Shown here piece after piece: positions 37,009-47,214 of a stretch of DNA of 64,000 nucleotides (within the stretch, counting starts at the first letter, position 1; every line of letters starts with the position of its first letter). Position numbers and translations under genes: made by a program. The notes beneath the pieces were generated by a model, which was not told the DNA's origin, did no database searches, and saw only the letters and a program-made list of their open reading frames with translations. Source of the stretch: Deinococcus planocerae (GTDB lineage Bacteria > Deinococcota > Deinococci > Deinococcales > Deinococcaceae); assembly GCF_002869765.1 (NCBI RefSeq), contig NZ_PNOR01000018.1, forward strand, positions 1-64,000. The letters are read 5' to 3'.

Positions 37009-37398
37009 GTGGGCCTCCCGACCGCCAGCGGAGGGGCGGGGCCGGGTCTGGCCCGTGATGACCCACCCCGCCGGAGCGGTCAGGTCGCGACATCAGACCG
37101 GCGCACCCAGCGTTCGGGCGTGACCTCTCCAGACGGACGCCCCCGGTTCGACCTGCGCCGCCGGACCCGGCGCGAGGTTGCCGAGGTGCCGCGCCTCCTC
37201 TCCCCGGAGTCGGAGGCCGGACGGCCCCTGAGACGGCGCTCCCCGGCGGCGCCCGAACTGGCCGTCCGACCCCGTTGAGGTGGCGGGGGCCGTGTCCCGG
37301 ATGGCCGAACCGGGGGCGCACCCTCCCCCCTGCCTGCGGGATGTCAGGAAGAAGTGACGGCCCGGGCGGTACGCTGGGGAGGCTCGGACCCGACTCCC
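37009..37398. other. 390-bp gap without a confident gene
   Basis: A 53-codon frame (GTG 37120 to TGA 37276-37278) encodes an Arg/Pro-rich peptide with moderate GC3 bias, but no RBS or -10. TACGCT at 37371-37376 lies 22 nt before the GGDEF ATG and could be its -10, with GGGGAGG downstream as a distant RBS. No terminator or strong repeat was found. Confidence 0.35.
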
Positions 37399-38466
37399 AT
37401 GTTCAACGACCTCTTCGTCAACTTCTGCGTGCTGTGCACCACGACCTTCCTGGTGGGGTGGACGCTGCGCTCCCTCAAGCACGCCTGGACGTGGACCCAG
37501 ATCGCGCTGCGGGCGCTGCTCACCCTGGCGAGCAGTTTCGTGCTGATCGCCAACGCGGTGCCGCTGGCGGGGGGGGTGGCGCTCGACCTGCGCGCGGTGC
37601 CCGTGGCGCTCGCAACCGTCGGGGGCGGCGTGCCCGCCGGGGTGACGGTGGCGCTGCCCCTCGTCGTGTACGAGGTCTGGCGCGGGGGCGAGCGGGCCCC
37701 GGTGCACGCCCTCACGCTCGGGCTGGTGGTGGGGCTGTGCGCCCTCGCCATGCGGGGCATTCCCCGGGACGTGGAGAACGCCGGGGTGCGCTGGTGGGTG
37801 CCCTTCGGCATCTTCGCCCCGAGCAACCTGCCGCTGGCGTACGGGGCCTACCTGGCGACCGGGGACGCGGGCTACTCGGCGAGCGTCGCCCTGCTGCTCA
37901 CGGCGGCGCAGACGGTCGGGATGCTCGCCTCCCAGGCGATCACGGTCACGCAGCTCCGGGCGCTGGAGCGGGCCGAGGTGCTCACCGACCTCGCCTACAC
38001 CGACAAGCTCACGGGCGTGGGCAACCGCCGCGCGCTCGACGAGGCCCTGCTGAGCCCGGAAGGCATTTCCCACGTGCTGCTCCTCGACCTCGATCACTTC
38101 AAGCTCGTCAACGACACACGCGGCCACGACACCGGCGACCGGGTGCTGGAGGCCACCGCCGCCGTGCTGCGTGACGCCCTGGGGGGGCGCGGCCTCGCCT
38201 ACCGCCTCGGCGGGGAGGAGTTCGCGGTGCTGCTGCGCGGGCTGAGCACCCCGGGTGCCGAGGAACTGGCCCAGGAGGTCCGCTCGCGGGTAGCCCAGGA
38301 GGTGGGCGCCCGCGCGGGCCACCCCGACCTGCACGTCACCGTGTCGCTCGGCCTCGCCGGGGCCCACCCGGCGGCCACCGCCCTGGAGCGCGCCGACGCC
38401 CTGCTCTACGCGGCCAAGCGCGCCGGGCGCGACCGGGTCGAGGTAGAGGCGCTCGCGGTGGCCTGA
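37399..38466 (+). CDS. Membrane diguanylate cyclase (GGDEF domain)
   Basis: 355 residues. Six or so N-terminal membrane helices (residues ~5-185) with LRSLKHAWTWTQIALRALL resembling the 5TMR-LYT sensor type, then a GGDEF domain: LAYTDKLTGVGNRRALDEAL (~194), VLLLDLDHFKLVNDTRGHDTGD (~220) and RLGGEEFAVLLRG (~270, active-site variant GGEEF). No RxxD inhibitory site precedes the signature. Synthesises cyclic di-GMP if active. ATG 37399; an upstream in-frame start at 37354 is less likely. Confidence 0.92.
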   Translation: MFNDLFVNFCVLCTTTFLVGWTLRSLKHAWTWTQIALRALLTLASSFVLIANAVPLAGGVALDLRAVPVALATVGGGVPAGVTVALPLVVYEVWRGGERAPVHALTLGLVVGLCALAMRGIPRDVENAGVRWWVPFGIFAPSNLPLAYGAYLATGDAGYSASVALLLTAAQTVGMLASQAITVTQLRALERAEVLTDLAYTDKLTGVGNRRALDEALLSPEGISHVLLLDLDHFKLVNDTRGHDTGDRVLEATAAVLRDALGGRGLAYRLGGEEFAVLLRGLSTPGAEELAQEVRSRVAQEVGARAGHPDLHVTVSLGLAGAHPAATALERADALLYAAKRAGRDRVEVEALAVA

Positions 38467-38477
38467 GCCGCCCGGCC

Positions 38478-39503
38478 TCAGCGCTCGTCGTCCAGCTCGT
38501 CCTCGTCCAGGTCCTCGTCGAGGTCGTCCTCGTCCGCCGCGTCCCCTCGCCAGTCGCGCACAAGGTCGGTGCGGCGCAGGTCGTCCCGCTCACGGGGGGC
38601 GGCCAGGCCTAGGGCGTCCGGGTCCCCCTCCCCCGCCAGGGCCGCCTGTGCGCGGGCGAGGACGGGGGTGTCCTCCCCCCGCGCCCCGTACCGCTCGGCG
38701 AGGTAGGCGGCCACCCAGGCGCCGAGGTACCACAGGGCGAGCTGCGCGGCGTACCCGCCGGGGTGCGCGGGATTCACGCCGGGCGGGTAGGGCACCGCCA
38801 CCACCTCGTCTATCCGGCTCTCCAGCACCTCGCGGGCGATGTTCAGGGCGGGGTCGGGGTCGCCGAGGATCAGGGCGACCTTGGCGTCCCCCTTCTCGTG
38901 CTGGGCCTCGAAGGCGCCCGTGACGAGGGGGAGGGGGTCTCCCAGGACGGGAACGGCCAGCGTCTTGCCCACCCGCGCGAGGAGGGTCTGCCACGCGTGC
39001 GGCAGGGCGTCGGCGTCAGGCGCGGCGAGGAGCAGGGGCGTGCGGCCCCACAGGGTCCAGGCGAGGTCGCGGGCGGGGTTGTCCCCGGTCACCTGTGGGG
39101 CGCAGCGGTCCCGCAACCCCGCGAGGAGGCGCTCGGCGTCCCGCGCCTGATCGGCGTGCCCGCCCGCATAGGCGACGTACTGGGCGGCGTGGTAGGTCGT
39201 GCTCAACCCGCCGGGCACGAGCACGTCCACCTCGCTGGGCGAGCCGCCCGTGCTCACGCGCCGCACGTTCGCCCCCGCCACCTCGGCGAGGTCGGCGTAG
39301 TCGCGCGCCGGGTCCGCCGCGTCCGCACTCCCGATCACGAACTGGGTGCCGCCCCGGGCCAGCGTGCCGGAGACGAGCAACCCCGCGAGGTGCGCGGCGA
39401 GCGTGCCCTCTCCCACCCCGATCACCGCGTGCGGGCCGGGTTCGGGCTGGGTGGGTCCGGCGTAGCTGCCGGGCAGGCCTGCGAGCAGGGTGAGGGCGTC
39501 CAT
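38478..39503 (-). CDS. SIS-fold protein related to phosphoglucose/phosphomannose isomerase
   Basis: 341 residues. Two sugar-isomerase-like halves: VIGVGEGTLAAHLAGLLVSGTL (~27-48) and later PLLLAAPDADALPHAWQTLLARVGKTLAVPVLGDPLPLVTGAFEAQHEKGDAKVALILGDP, resembling the C-terminal part of bifunctional PGI/PMI enzymes. The predicted active-site residues could not be verified by eye. It ends in an extreme acidic tail (about 18 of 25 residues Asp/Glu). ATG 39503 follows a -10 hexamer. Confidence 0.65.
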   Translation of the reverse strand: MDALTLLAGLPGSYAGPTQPEPGPHAVIGVGEGTLAAHLAGLLVSGTLARGGTQFVIGSADAADPARDYADLAEVAGANVRRVSTGGSPSEVDVLVPGGLSTTYHAAQYVAYAGGHADQARDAERLLAGLRDRCAPQVTGDNPARDLAWTLWGRTPLLLAAPDADALPHAWQTLLARVGKTLAVPVLGDPLPLVTGAFEAQHEKGDAKVALILGDPDPALNIAREVLESRIDEVVAVPYPPGVNPAHPGGYAAQLALWYLGAWVAAYLAERYGARGEDTPVLARAQAALAGEGDPDALGLAAPRERDDLRRTDLVRDWRGDAADEDDLDEDLDEDELDDER

Positions 39504-39509
39504 AGGCCC

Positions 39510-39515
39510 AGGGTA
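39510..39515 (-). promoter_or_regulatory. -10 hexamer TACCCT for the SIS-fold gene
   Basis: Minus strand, 6 nt before ATG 39503. Confidence 0.6.
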
Positions 39516-39590
39516 CAGGTGGGAGACGCGGGCCGGGCAGGTCCGGGGGGCCCGGGGGAGGGAAGCCACGGGCGGAAGGCATGAGACCAC

Positions 39591-39627
39591 AAGCGAAAAA
39601 GCGCGTGCTGGAGGCACTTTTTCGCTT
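39591..39627. terminator. Symmetric A/T-rich hairpin downstream of tRNA-Arg
   Basis: Perfect 11-bp inverted repeat AAGCGAAAAAG (39591-39601)/CTTTTTCGCTT (39617-39627). Because the arms contain A5 and T5 runs it can work as a terminator in either direction; for the minus strand it would end the tRNA-Arg transcript before the SIS-gene promoter. Confidence 0.6.
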
Positions 39628-39648
39628 CATGCGTCCCCGCGGCCCCGT

Positions 39649-39665
39649 GCTAGAATCGCCCGCGT
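39649..39665 (+). promoter_or_regulatory. Extended -10 promoter sharing 17 bp with the trpS promoter
   Basis: GCTAGAATCGCCCGCGT is identical to 41903-41919. TG at 39648-39649 plus TAGAAT (39651-39656) makes an extended -10. A GTG (39664) lies 7 nt downstream. Transcription to the right would run antisense through tRNA-Arg into the foldase gene. Confidence 0.55.
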
Positions 39666-39745
39666 GCGTCTTCGGAACTCACCCGTCACTCTCCCCGGTT
39701 TAACCGGACGGGGCGATAACGAAGACACCACCCCGGAGGGTGGCG
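39666..39745 (+). ncRNA. Candidate structured leader RNA
   Basis: Directly after the predicted transcription start: outer stem GTCTTCG/CGAAGAC (7 bp), middle stem CCCGTC/GACGGG, inner palindrome CCGGTTTAACCGG, with asymmetric loops GAACTCA and GCGATAA; then a second hairpin CCACCC-CGGA-GGGTGG. The nesting is strong for so short a segment. Not recognised as a known riboswitch or Y RNA. It could be a leader of the foldase gene or a free RNA. Confidence 0.4.
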
Positions 39746-39758
39746 TTCGTCGGATGGA

Positions 39759-39837
<79 letters not shown>

Positions 39838-39846
39838 GGCACGGGT

Positions 39847-39875
39847 AACCTAGCACGCGTTTCCAAGGAGATCAA
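39847..39875 (-). promoter_or_regulatory. tRNA-Arg promoter
   Basis: Minus strand TTGATC (39870-39875), 17-bp spacer, TAGGTT (39847-39852). The -35 box borders the RBS and GTG of the divergent foldase gene, and its -10 overlaps the plus-strand hexamer TAACCT (39846-39851). Confidence 0.7.
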
Positions 39876-41813
39876 GTGAAGAACAAAAAGGTCGTGAACG
39901 TCCTCCTGGGCGTTCTCGCACTCCTGCTGGTGGTCGGGATGGCCTACCAGTTCACGCCCAACGTGGGGAGCCTGTTCGGCAACCGCCAGCAGGGCACCCC
40001 CGCCCTGCGGGTAAACGGCCAGACCGTCACCGTCGAGGAACTCGAGGCGATCCGCCGCGGCAACCCGGTGCTCGGCAGCGTGGACACCGGCGTCCTCGCC
40101 GACGACTTCAAGACCTTCGTCGTGTCGCAGGCCGCGCAGCGCTCGCTTCTCCAGCAGGCGGTGCGGGACATCGACGTGAGCCGCGCCGACGTGAACGCCG
40201 AGGTCCAGAAGGTCCGCGAGGCGAACAACCTCACCGACAACAAGGCCTGGACCGACGCCCTGCAAGGCGCCGGGCTCACCGACGCCACCTACCGCGCGCA
40301 GGTCCGCGACCAGATCGCCATCCAGCGCAAGGTCGAAGAACTCCAGAAGACCGCCGCCCCCGCCACCGACGCCGAGGCCAAGGCGTACTACGACCTCAAC
40401 CCACAGGCCTTCCAGAGCGACCCCCGCATCGTGGGCCGTCAGATCGTGGTGGCCGACCGGGCGAAGGCGCAGAGCCTCCTCACGCAGGCGAGGGGCGGGG
40501 CGGACTTCGCCCAGTTGGCGAGCCAGAACAGCACCGAGTTCAAGGACCGCGGTGGGGCACTGGGTCCCATCGAGAACGGCGCTCCCCGCCCGGTCGCGCA
40601 GGTGGCCCTGCCCGCCGAGGTGGGCACGGCGGCCTTCGCCCTCACGCAGGGCGGGGTGACCGACGTCATCGAGAGCGGCGGCAAGTTCTACATCGTGAAG
40701 GTCGAGCGCTTCCTGCCGCCCGCCGTCAAGCCCTTCGCCGAGGCCAAGGCCGACGCCACCACCGCCGTGACCGAGCAGAAGAAGAACGCGGTCGTGGAGC
40801 GGTGGATCACCGACCTCGAACGGAATGCCGAGATCGAGGCCGTGGACCCCAACTGGAAGACCCAGAACCCCACGGTCGCGCAGGTCGCCGGTCAGAAGAT
40901 TCCCTACTCGGACGTGGTGTCGCAGGTCGTACAAAACCAGCAGTTCGCCTCCCTCCTGGGTCAGGTGCCCGGCGAGCAGGCAGCGGGGCTGGTGAACGGT
41001 ATCCTCAAGCCGCAGGTCGTCGAGGGGCTGATCAGCGGCTACGGCGCGCAGAAGATCGTGCAGGACCGCAAGTTGCCCCTGGCCGGGACCCGCCAGGAGC
41101 TCGCGGCGGCCCTGGCGGCGTACGGCGCACGTGACGTGCGGGTCACCGACGCGGACATTCAGGCCTTTTACACCGAGAACCGCGCGCAGTTCCAGACGCC
41201 CGGCAGCGCCACCGTGAACGAGGCGAGCTTCCCCGACCGCGCACGGGCGAGCGCCTTCCGGCAGGGCTGGAACGGCCAGGGCAGCTTCGTCACCGCCGCG
41301 GCGCGTGCGGGCGGCACGGTCAGCGAGCGCGGCAGCGTGACGGCGGGCGGCGAGACGCTCGGCGAGGAACTGAACGCGGCGATCTTCACCTCGAAGAACC
41401 TGCGCGACGTGGGCGAGGGCAGCCTCAGCGAGGTCGTGCCCGTCGGCAACCGCTTCGTGGTGGCCTACGTGACCGACCTCAAGCCCGCCACCGTGCAGCC
41501 CCTCGCGGCGGTGCGCGGCCAGATCCGCGATCAGGTGCTCGCCCAGAAGCGGCAGGAGGCGGGTCAGGCGTACCTCGCCAAGGAGATCGCCACCCTGAAG
41601 CCCGTGAACAACCTCCAGCAGGTGCTCGCCGCGCAGGAGAAGCGGGTGGCGGCCCAGGCGCCCAAGCCCCCCGCCGCGACCACCCCGGCGACGCCCGGCG
41701 CGGGCAACGGCGAGGACGCTCCTGCCCAGAACGGGGGGACGGGCACCTCCTCCACCGGGACCCCGGCGGATGGCGGCGCCTCCAACGGCAACACCAGCGG
41801 CACCAACCGCTGA
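39876..41813 (+). CDS. SurA/PpiD-type peptidylprolyl isomerase (parvulin foldase), membrane-anchored
   Basis: 645 residues, GTG start with RBS AAGGAG (39864-39869). One N-terminal membrane helix (VVNVLLGVLALLLVVGMAYQF, residues 6-26), a SurA_N-like chaperone region (~40-160: LRVNGQTVTVEELEAI...), a parvulin domain (~185-285: IVVADRAKAQSLLTQARGGADFAQLASQNS, GGALGPIENGAP, IESGGKFYIVKVE), then a second SurA_N-like/parvulin-like half (~335-560) apparently degenerate, and a Pro/Gly/Thr-rich tail. Extracytoplasmic folding of envelope proteins. Its mRNA may start at 39651, antisense to tRNA-Arg. Confidence 0.9.
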   Translation: MKNKKVVNVLLGVLALLLVVGMAYQFTPNVGSLFGNRQQGTPALRVNGQTVTVEELEAIRRGNPVLGSVDTGVLADDFKTFVVSQAAQRSLLQQAVRDIDVSRADVNAEVQKVREANNLTDNKAWTDALQGAGLTDATYRAQVRDQIAIQRKVEELQKTAAPATDAEAKAYYDLNPQAFQSDPRIVGRQIVVADRAKAQSLLTQARGGADFAQLASQNSTEFKDRGGALGPIENGAPRPVAQVALPAEVGTAAFALTQGGVTDVIESGGKFYIVKVERFLPPAVKPFAEAKADATTAVTEQKKNAVVERWITDLERNAEIEAVDPNWKTQNPTVAQVAGQKIPYSDVVSQVVQNQQFASLLGQVPGEQAAGLVNGILKPQVVEGLISGYGAQKIVQDRKLPLAGTRQELAAALAAYGARDVRVTDADIQAFYTENRAQFQTPGSATVNEASFPDRARASAFRQGWNGQGSFVTAAARAGGTVSERGSVTAGGETLGEELNAAIFTSKNLRDVGEGSLSEVVPVGNRFVVAYVTDLKPATVQPLAAVRGQIRDQVLAQKRQEAGQAYLAKEIATLKPVNNLQQVLAAQEKRVAAQAPKPPAATTPATPGAGNGEDAPAQNGGTGTSSTGTPADGGASNGNTSGTNR

Positions 41814-41827
41814 AGCTCCACCCCCAG

Positions 41828-41864
41828 AGGCGGCCTTCCGGAGACGGGGGCCGCTTTTCTTTTC
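41828..41864 (+). terminator. Terminator after the foldase gene
   Basis: GCGGCC (41830-41835) with GGCCGC (41849-41854), followed by TTTTCTTTT. Confidence 0.8.
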
Positions 41865-41904
41865 CCCCGTCATTCGGCGCAAGACGCCGCCCCGCCGCGC
41901 CCGC

Positions 41905-41910
41905 TAGAAT
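41905..41910 (+). promoter_or_regulatory. -10 hexamer TAGAAT for trpS
   Basis: 9 nt before ATG 41920, inside the 17-bp sequence duplicated at 39649. Confidence 0.65.
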
Positions 41911-41919
41911 CGCCCGCGT

Positions 41920-42918
41920 ATGCCGCGCGTGTTTTCAGGAATCCAGCCGACGGGTGATCCCCACATCGGCAACTACTTCGGGGCCATGAAGAACTATGTG
42001 CGGCTGGGCGAGGAGTACGGCAAGAACTCCATCTACTGCGTCGTGGACCTCCACGCGCCCACCAACCCCGGCGCCTACGATCCCGCCCGCCTCGCCGAGC
42101 GCACCTTCGAGATGGCGCTGGCGAACATGGCGGTGGGCCTCGATCCCGCCAAAGTCATCTTTTTCGCCCAGTCGCACGTGCCCGAGCACACCGAACTCGC
42201 GTGGCTCTTCACGGTGATCACCCCCGTCGGCGAGCTGGAGCGCATGACCCAGTACAAGGACAAGGCGGGGCAACTGGAGAGCGTTCCGGCGGGACTCCTG
42301 ATGTACCCGGTCCTCCAGGCCGCCGACATCCTGCTGTACAAGGCGGACACCGTGCCCGTCGGCGAGGATCAGGTGCAGCACATCGAGCTGACGCGCGAGA
42401 TCGCCCGCAAGTTCAACCACGCCTTCGGGGAGACCTTCCCCGAGCCCAGGGCCGTGCTGGCGAAAGACGCCCTGCGCATTCCCGGCGTGGACGGCCAGGG
42501 CAAGATGAGCAAGAGCAAGGGCGAGACGAGCACCCTGGGCATCCTGGAGCCCTTCGACTCGATCTGGCAAAAGCTCCGGGTGGCGCCCACCGACCCCGCC
42601 CGCGTGCGCCGCTCGGACCCCGGCGACCCCGACAAGTGCCTGATCGGCGACTACCACAAGCTCTTTTCGGACCTCCCCACCATCGAGACGGTGTATCAGG
42701 GCTGCCGCACCGCCGGGATCGGCTGCGTGGACTGCAAGAAGATGCTGATGGAGGGCGTGCGGCGCGAGCTGACGCCGGTGCAGGAGCGGGCCGCCGAGTT
42801 GCGGGCCGACCCCGACCGGGTGCGCGACGCTCTGGCGACCGGGGCGCGCGAGGCCCGCGAGATCGCCGTGCCGGTGATGGGGGAGGCGCGGGAGAAGGTG
42901 GGGTTTTTGAAGTTGTGA
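41920..42918 (+). CDS. trpS: Tryptophanyl-tRNA synthetase
   Basis: 332 residues, class I. FSGIQPTGDPHIGNYFGAMKNY contains the HIGH-type motif (HIGN) and GKMSKSKGE the KMSKS loop. LLMYPVLQAADILLYKADTVPVGEDQVQHIELTREIARKFN is the tryptophan-pocket/dimer region. The C-terminal CRTAGIGCVDCKKML is typical. Deinococcus can carry two TrpRS forms; this looks like the canonical one, but the second was not available for comparison. Followed 40 nt later by scpA. Confidence 0.96.
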   Translation: MPRVFSGIQPTGDPHIGNYFGAMKNYVRLGEEYGKNSIYCVVDLHAPTNPGAYDPARLAERTFEMALANMAVGLDPAKVIFFAQSHVPEHTELAWLFTVITPVGELERMTQYKDKAGQLESVPAGLLMYPVLQAADILLYKADTVPVGEDQVQHIELTREIARKFNHAFGETFPEPRAVLAKDALRIPGVDGQGKMSKSKGETSTLGILEPFDSIWQKLRVAPTDPARVRRSDPGDPDKCLIGDYHKLFSDLPTIETVYQGCRTAGIGCVDCKKMLMEGVRRELTPVQERAAELRADPDRVRDALATGAREAREIAVPVMGEAREKVGFLKL

Positions 42919-42958
42919 GGGAGGCAGAACGCGGTGCGCGGGACTCGGGGGGAAAGGC

Positions 42959-43720
42959 TTGACCGTTCTGGCCGCCCCTCCCCCGCCCGTTCCGGAGAGC
43001 TTCGTCGTTCGCCTGCCTGAGTTCGAGGGGTCACTCTCGGACCTCGGTGGGGCGCTGCGGGCGGGGCGGGTGGAGCCGGGGGAGGTGCCGCTGCTCGTCC
43101 TCACGCGGGACGTGCTGGCGTGGGTGGCCGCGCTGACCGGGCAAGGCGGCGCGGCCTTCGCGGAGGCGCACCCGGAGGTGCTGCCTGCGCTGGCGAACGT
43201 GATCGCCCTGAAAGCCCGCCTCCTGCTGCCGCAGCCCGAGCCGGAGGAGATTGACCCCAGCGACCTCCCCGACGACCCTTTGGACGACGTGATCGAGGGG
43301 GTGGAAGCGCTGGCGGAGCTGGACGCGCTGGTGGGCTTCCTGGCCGCCCGGAGGCGGGAACGGGAGGGGCTGATTCCGGCCCGCGCCGTGCCGCTCGACC
43401 TCCCCCGCCGCGAGCGCAAGCGCAACCCGCAGGGCAGCCTCGCCAAGTTGGTGAAGGCCGCCCAGAGCGCCGTGCGGCAGGTCGAGGTGCCCCTGCTCGC
43501 CCGCGAGCGGTTGACGCTGGCAGACGCGCTGGGGGCGTTGCGCGCCTTCGGGGTGCGGCTGCGGACCTTCACCTTCCGGGGGGTTCCGGCCCAGGACTGG
43601 GGCGAGCGCACGACCTACTTCGCCGCGCTGCTGGAGGGGGTCAAGGAGGGGTCCTTCAGCGCCGAGCAGGAGGGGGCGTACGGGGAGATTCGGGTGACTT
43701 CGCACGTGGTGGACTTGTAA
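42959..43720 (+). CDS. scpA: Segregation and condensation protein A
   Basis: 253 residues, TTG start after GGGGGAAAGG. Kleisin subunit that bridges SMC heads with ScpB. Typical features: FVVRLPEFEGSLSDL near the N-terminus, LPALANVIALKARLLLPQPEPEEIDP (~80-105), and a C-terminal winged-helix part TTYFAALLEGVKEGSFSAEQEGAYGEIRV. scpB and smc are not in the window. Confidence 0.9.
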   Translation: MTVLAAPPPPVPESFVVRLPEFEGSLSDLGGALRAGRVEPGEVPLLVLTRDVLAWVAALTGQGGAAFAEAHPEVLPALANVIALKARLLLPQPEPEEIDPSDLPDDPLDDVIEGVEALAELDALVGFLAARRREREGLIPARAVPLDLPRRERKRNPQGSLAKLVKAAQSAVRQVEVPLLARERLTLADALGALRAFGVRLRTFTFRGVPAQDWGERTTYFAALLEGVKEGSFSAEQEGAYGEIRVTSHVVDL

Positions 43721-43767
43721 AGCTCCGCAGGAAAGAGGTGAGACAAGACATCCAGAGGTGACACTTT

Positions 43768-43935
43768 TTCTCCTTCCCCTTGAGGGGGGAGGCTGGGAGG
43801 GGGTGAGCGGGCAGAGCGTCCCAGCGACATTGGGAAGGCGGAGGCATCCTCTCAGCGGTAGGGCCGCTCGCCTCCCCCTCACCCCAACCCTCTCCGCAAG
43901 CGGCTCTACGAGTCCCGCGAGGGGAGAGGGAGAAT
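43768..43935. repeat. Inverted pair of REP-like repeats
   Basis: Left unit from CTCCTTCCCCTTGAGGGG to GAGGGGGTGAG (about 43770-43808) and right unit in opposite orientation, CCTCCCCCTCACCCCAACC to GCGAGGGGAGAGGGAG (about 43872-43934). Both fit a C-rich/G-rich repeat common in intergenic DNA of many GC-rich bacteria. Lies between convergent scpA and the aroE-like gene. Confidence 0.6.
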
Positions 43936-43944
43936 GAAGCCCTT

Positions 43945-44751
43945 TTAGCCCCGCGCCAATACCGCCGCCCGCTCCACCTGCTCGTCGGTTGGTCGAACCC
44001 CGGTATAGAGGACGAACTGCTCCAGCGCCTGCAAGACGGCGACCTCAGCCCCGGTAATGACTCTCTTTCCGAGTGTCCGGGCGTGGCGGATCAGCGGGGT
44101 CTCGGGCGGGAGGGCCACCACCTCGAAGACGGTCTGTGCCCGCTCGATGGTTTCGGGCGGGAAGGCGAGGTCGTCCGCCTCCGGGCCGCCCGCCATGCCG
44201 ACCGGCGTGACGTTGATGAGCAGGTCGGCCCCGGCGGGGTCGAGGTCAGGGCGCCAGGTATAGCCGCACGCCTCCGCCAGCGCACGTCCCGCCCTCTCGT
44301 TCCGGGCGAGGATGGTGCCCGAACAAAAACCTGCGTCGCGCATGGCGTACGCCACCGCCTTCGCCATGCCGCCGCTGCCCCGCAGGACGAAAGTGGAGTC
44401 GGTGGGCACGCCGGAGAGCAGCTTCGACACCGCGATGTAGTCGGTGTTGTAGGCGCGCAGATACCCGTCCTCGTTCACGATGGTGTTCACGGAGCCGATG
44501 ACGGCGGCGGAGGGGTCGAGTTCGTCCAGGTACTCGACGCACGTCTCCTTGAAGGGCATGGAGACCGCGCACCCCCGGATGCCCAGGGCCCGAATGCCGA
44601 CGATGGCCCCGCGCAGGTCGGTCGTCGTGAACGCCTTGTAGATGTAGTCGAGGCCCAGCTCCTCGTACAGGGCGTTGTGAAAGCGGGTGCCGAAGTTGCC
44701 GGGGCGGCCCGCCAGGGACATGCACAGCCGGGTGTCCTTGCTGATCCTCAT
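43945..44751 (-). CDS. Shikimate dehydrogenase-like protein (HI0607/SdhL type)
   Basis: 268 residues. N-terminal KDTRLCMSLAGRPGNFGTRFHNALYEELGLDYIYKAFTT is characteristic of the shikimate-dehydrogenase-like HI0607 group rather than classical AroE. The catalytic Lys is in VSMPFKETCVEYLD (~65) and the Asp in YNTDYIA (~101). The cofactor loop VLRGSGGMAKAVAYAM replaces the usual GAGGA. Members of this group act slowly on shikimate, so it may not be the pathway AroE. Last gene of argF-hyp-argC-this operon. Confidence 0.88.
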   Translation of the reverse strand: MRISKDTRLCMSLAGRPGNFGTRFHNALYEELGLDYIYKAFTTTDLRGAIVGIRALGIRGCAVSMPFKETCVEYLDELDPSAAVIGSVNTIVNEDGYLRAYNTDYIAVSKLLSGVPTDSTFVLRGSGGMAKAVAYAMRDAGFCSGTILARNERAGRALAEACGYTWRPDLDPAGADLLINVTPVGMAGGPEADDLAFPPETIERAQTVFEVVALPPETPLIRHARTLGKRVITGAEVAVLQALEQFVLYTGVRPTDEQVERAAVLARG

Positions 44752-44764
44752 GTCAAGGACAGCC

Positions 44765-45705
<941 letters not shown>

Positions 45706-45709
<4 letters not shown>

Positions 45710-46074
45710 ACGATCCCGTCTTTCTGAATGCCTTGCAGAACTTGAGCGGAGAGAGGGGCATGTCGCCAGTTCAGCGTCTGCCCCGGTTTAAGATGCTGCC
45801 ACCTTTTGGGCCAGAGGGGAATGATCAGGACAGTCCCGACCTGTCCAGCTTGCAGAATGGGCACGTCGTAGGGTTCCCAGGCCGCCATCTCGATCAACGT
45901 GTCGCCTTGCCGTGTGAAAGAGATAAAACTTGGATCCGGCGGCCACCCCGGCCAATCTGCGCGCCGATAGATGACGTGTGGGAAGTCATCGGGCACATAC
46001 ATCCTGGCAAGCAGCATCTGCGTCGGGTCATACTCCGACCCCACGCCGGTCAAGCCGCGTTCACCCCCCGTCAT
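45706..46074 (-). CDS. Hypothetical protein inserted in the arginine operon
   Basis: 122 residues, Trp/Pro-rich ([37 protein letters not shown]), no signal peptide or membrane helix. Many codons end in A or T, clearly unlike the flanking arg genes, which suggests recent acquisition. Starts 12 nt after argF with AAGGAC as a close RBS, and its TGA overlaps the argC ATG. No family recognised; it may only couple translation, or have an unrelated function. Confidence 0.7.
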
Positions 46075-46086
46075 GTCCTTAGTCTC

Positions 46087-47139
<1,053 letters not shown>

Positions 47140-47147
47140 AGGGCATG

Positions 47148-47153
47148 AGTATA
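47148..47153 (-). promoter_or_regulatory. -10 hexamer TATACT for argF
   Basis: Minus strand, 8 nt before ATG 47139. Confidence 0.6.
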
Positions 47154-47201
47154 CGCAGTGGGTGAGAAAAGATGCATCCGGGAGTGGGCCCGCGTGTCGT
47201 C

Positions 47202-47207
47202 TACCCT
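47202..47207 (+). promoter_or_regulatory. -10 hexamer TACCCT for the MBL hydrolase gene
   Basis: 7 nt before ATG 47215; divergent from the argF promoter 49 bp away. Confidence 0.6.
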
Positions 47208-47214
47208 GAGACCC

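Noticed and set aside
37120..37278. 53-codon Arg/Pro-rich ORF before the GGDEF gene
   Set aside because: Moderate GC3 only, no start signals, composition close to random GC-rich DNA. Mentioned in the gap entry, not called as a gene.
39666..39745. Deinococcus Y RNA or a known riboswitch
   Set aside because: The conserved Ro-binding stem of Y RNAs and the consensus cores of common riboswitch classes were not found, and no rsr (Ro) gene is adjacent.
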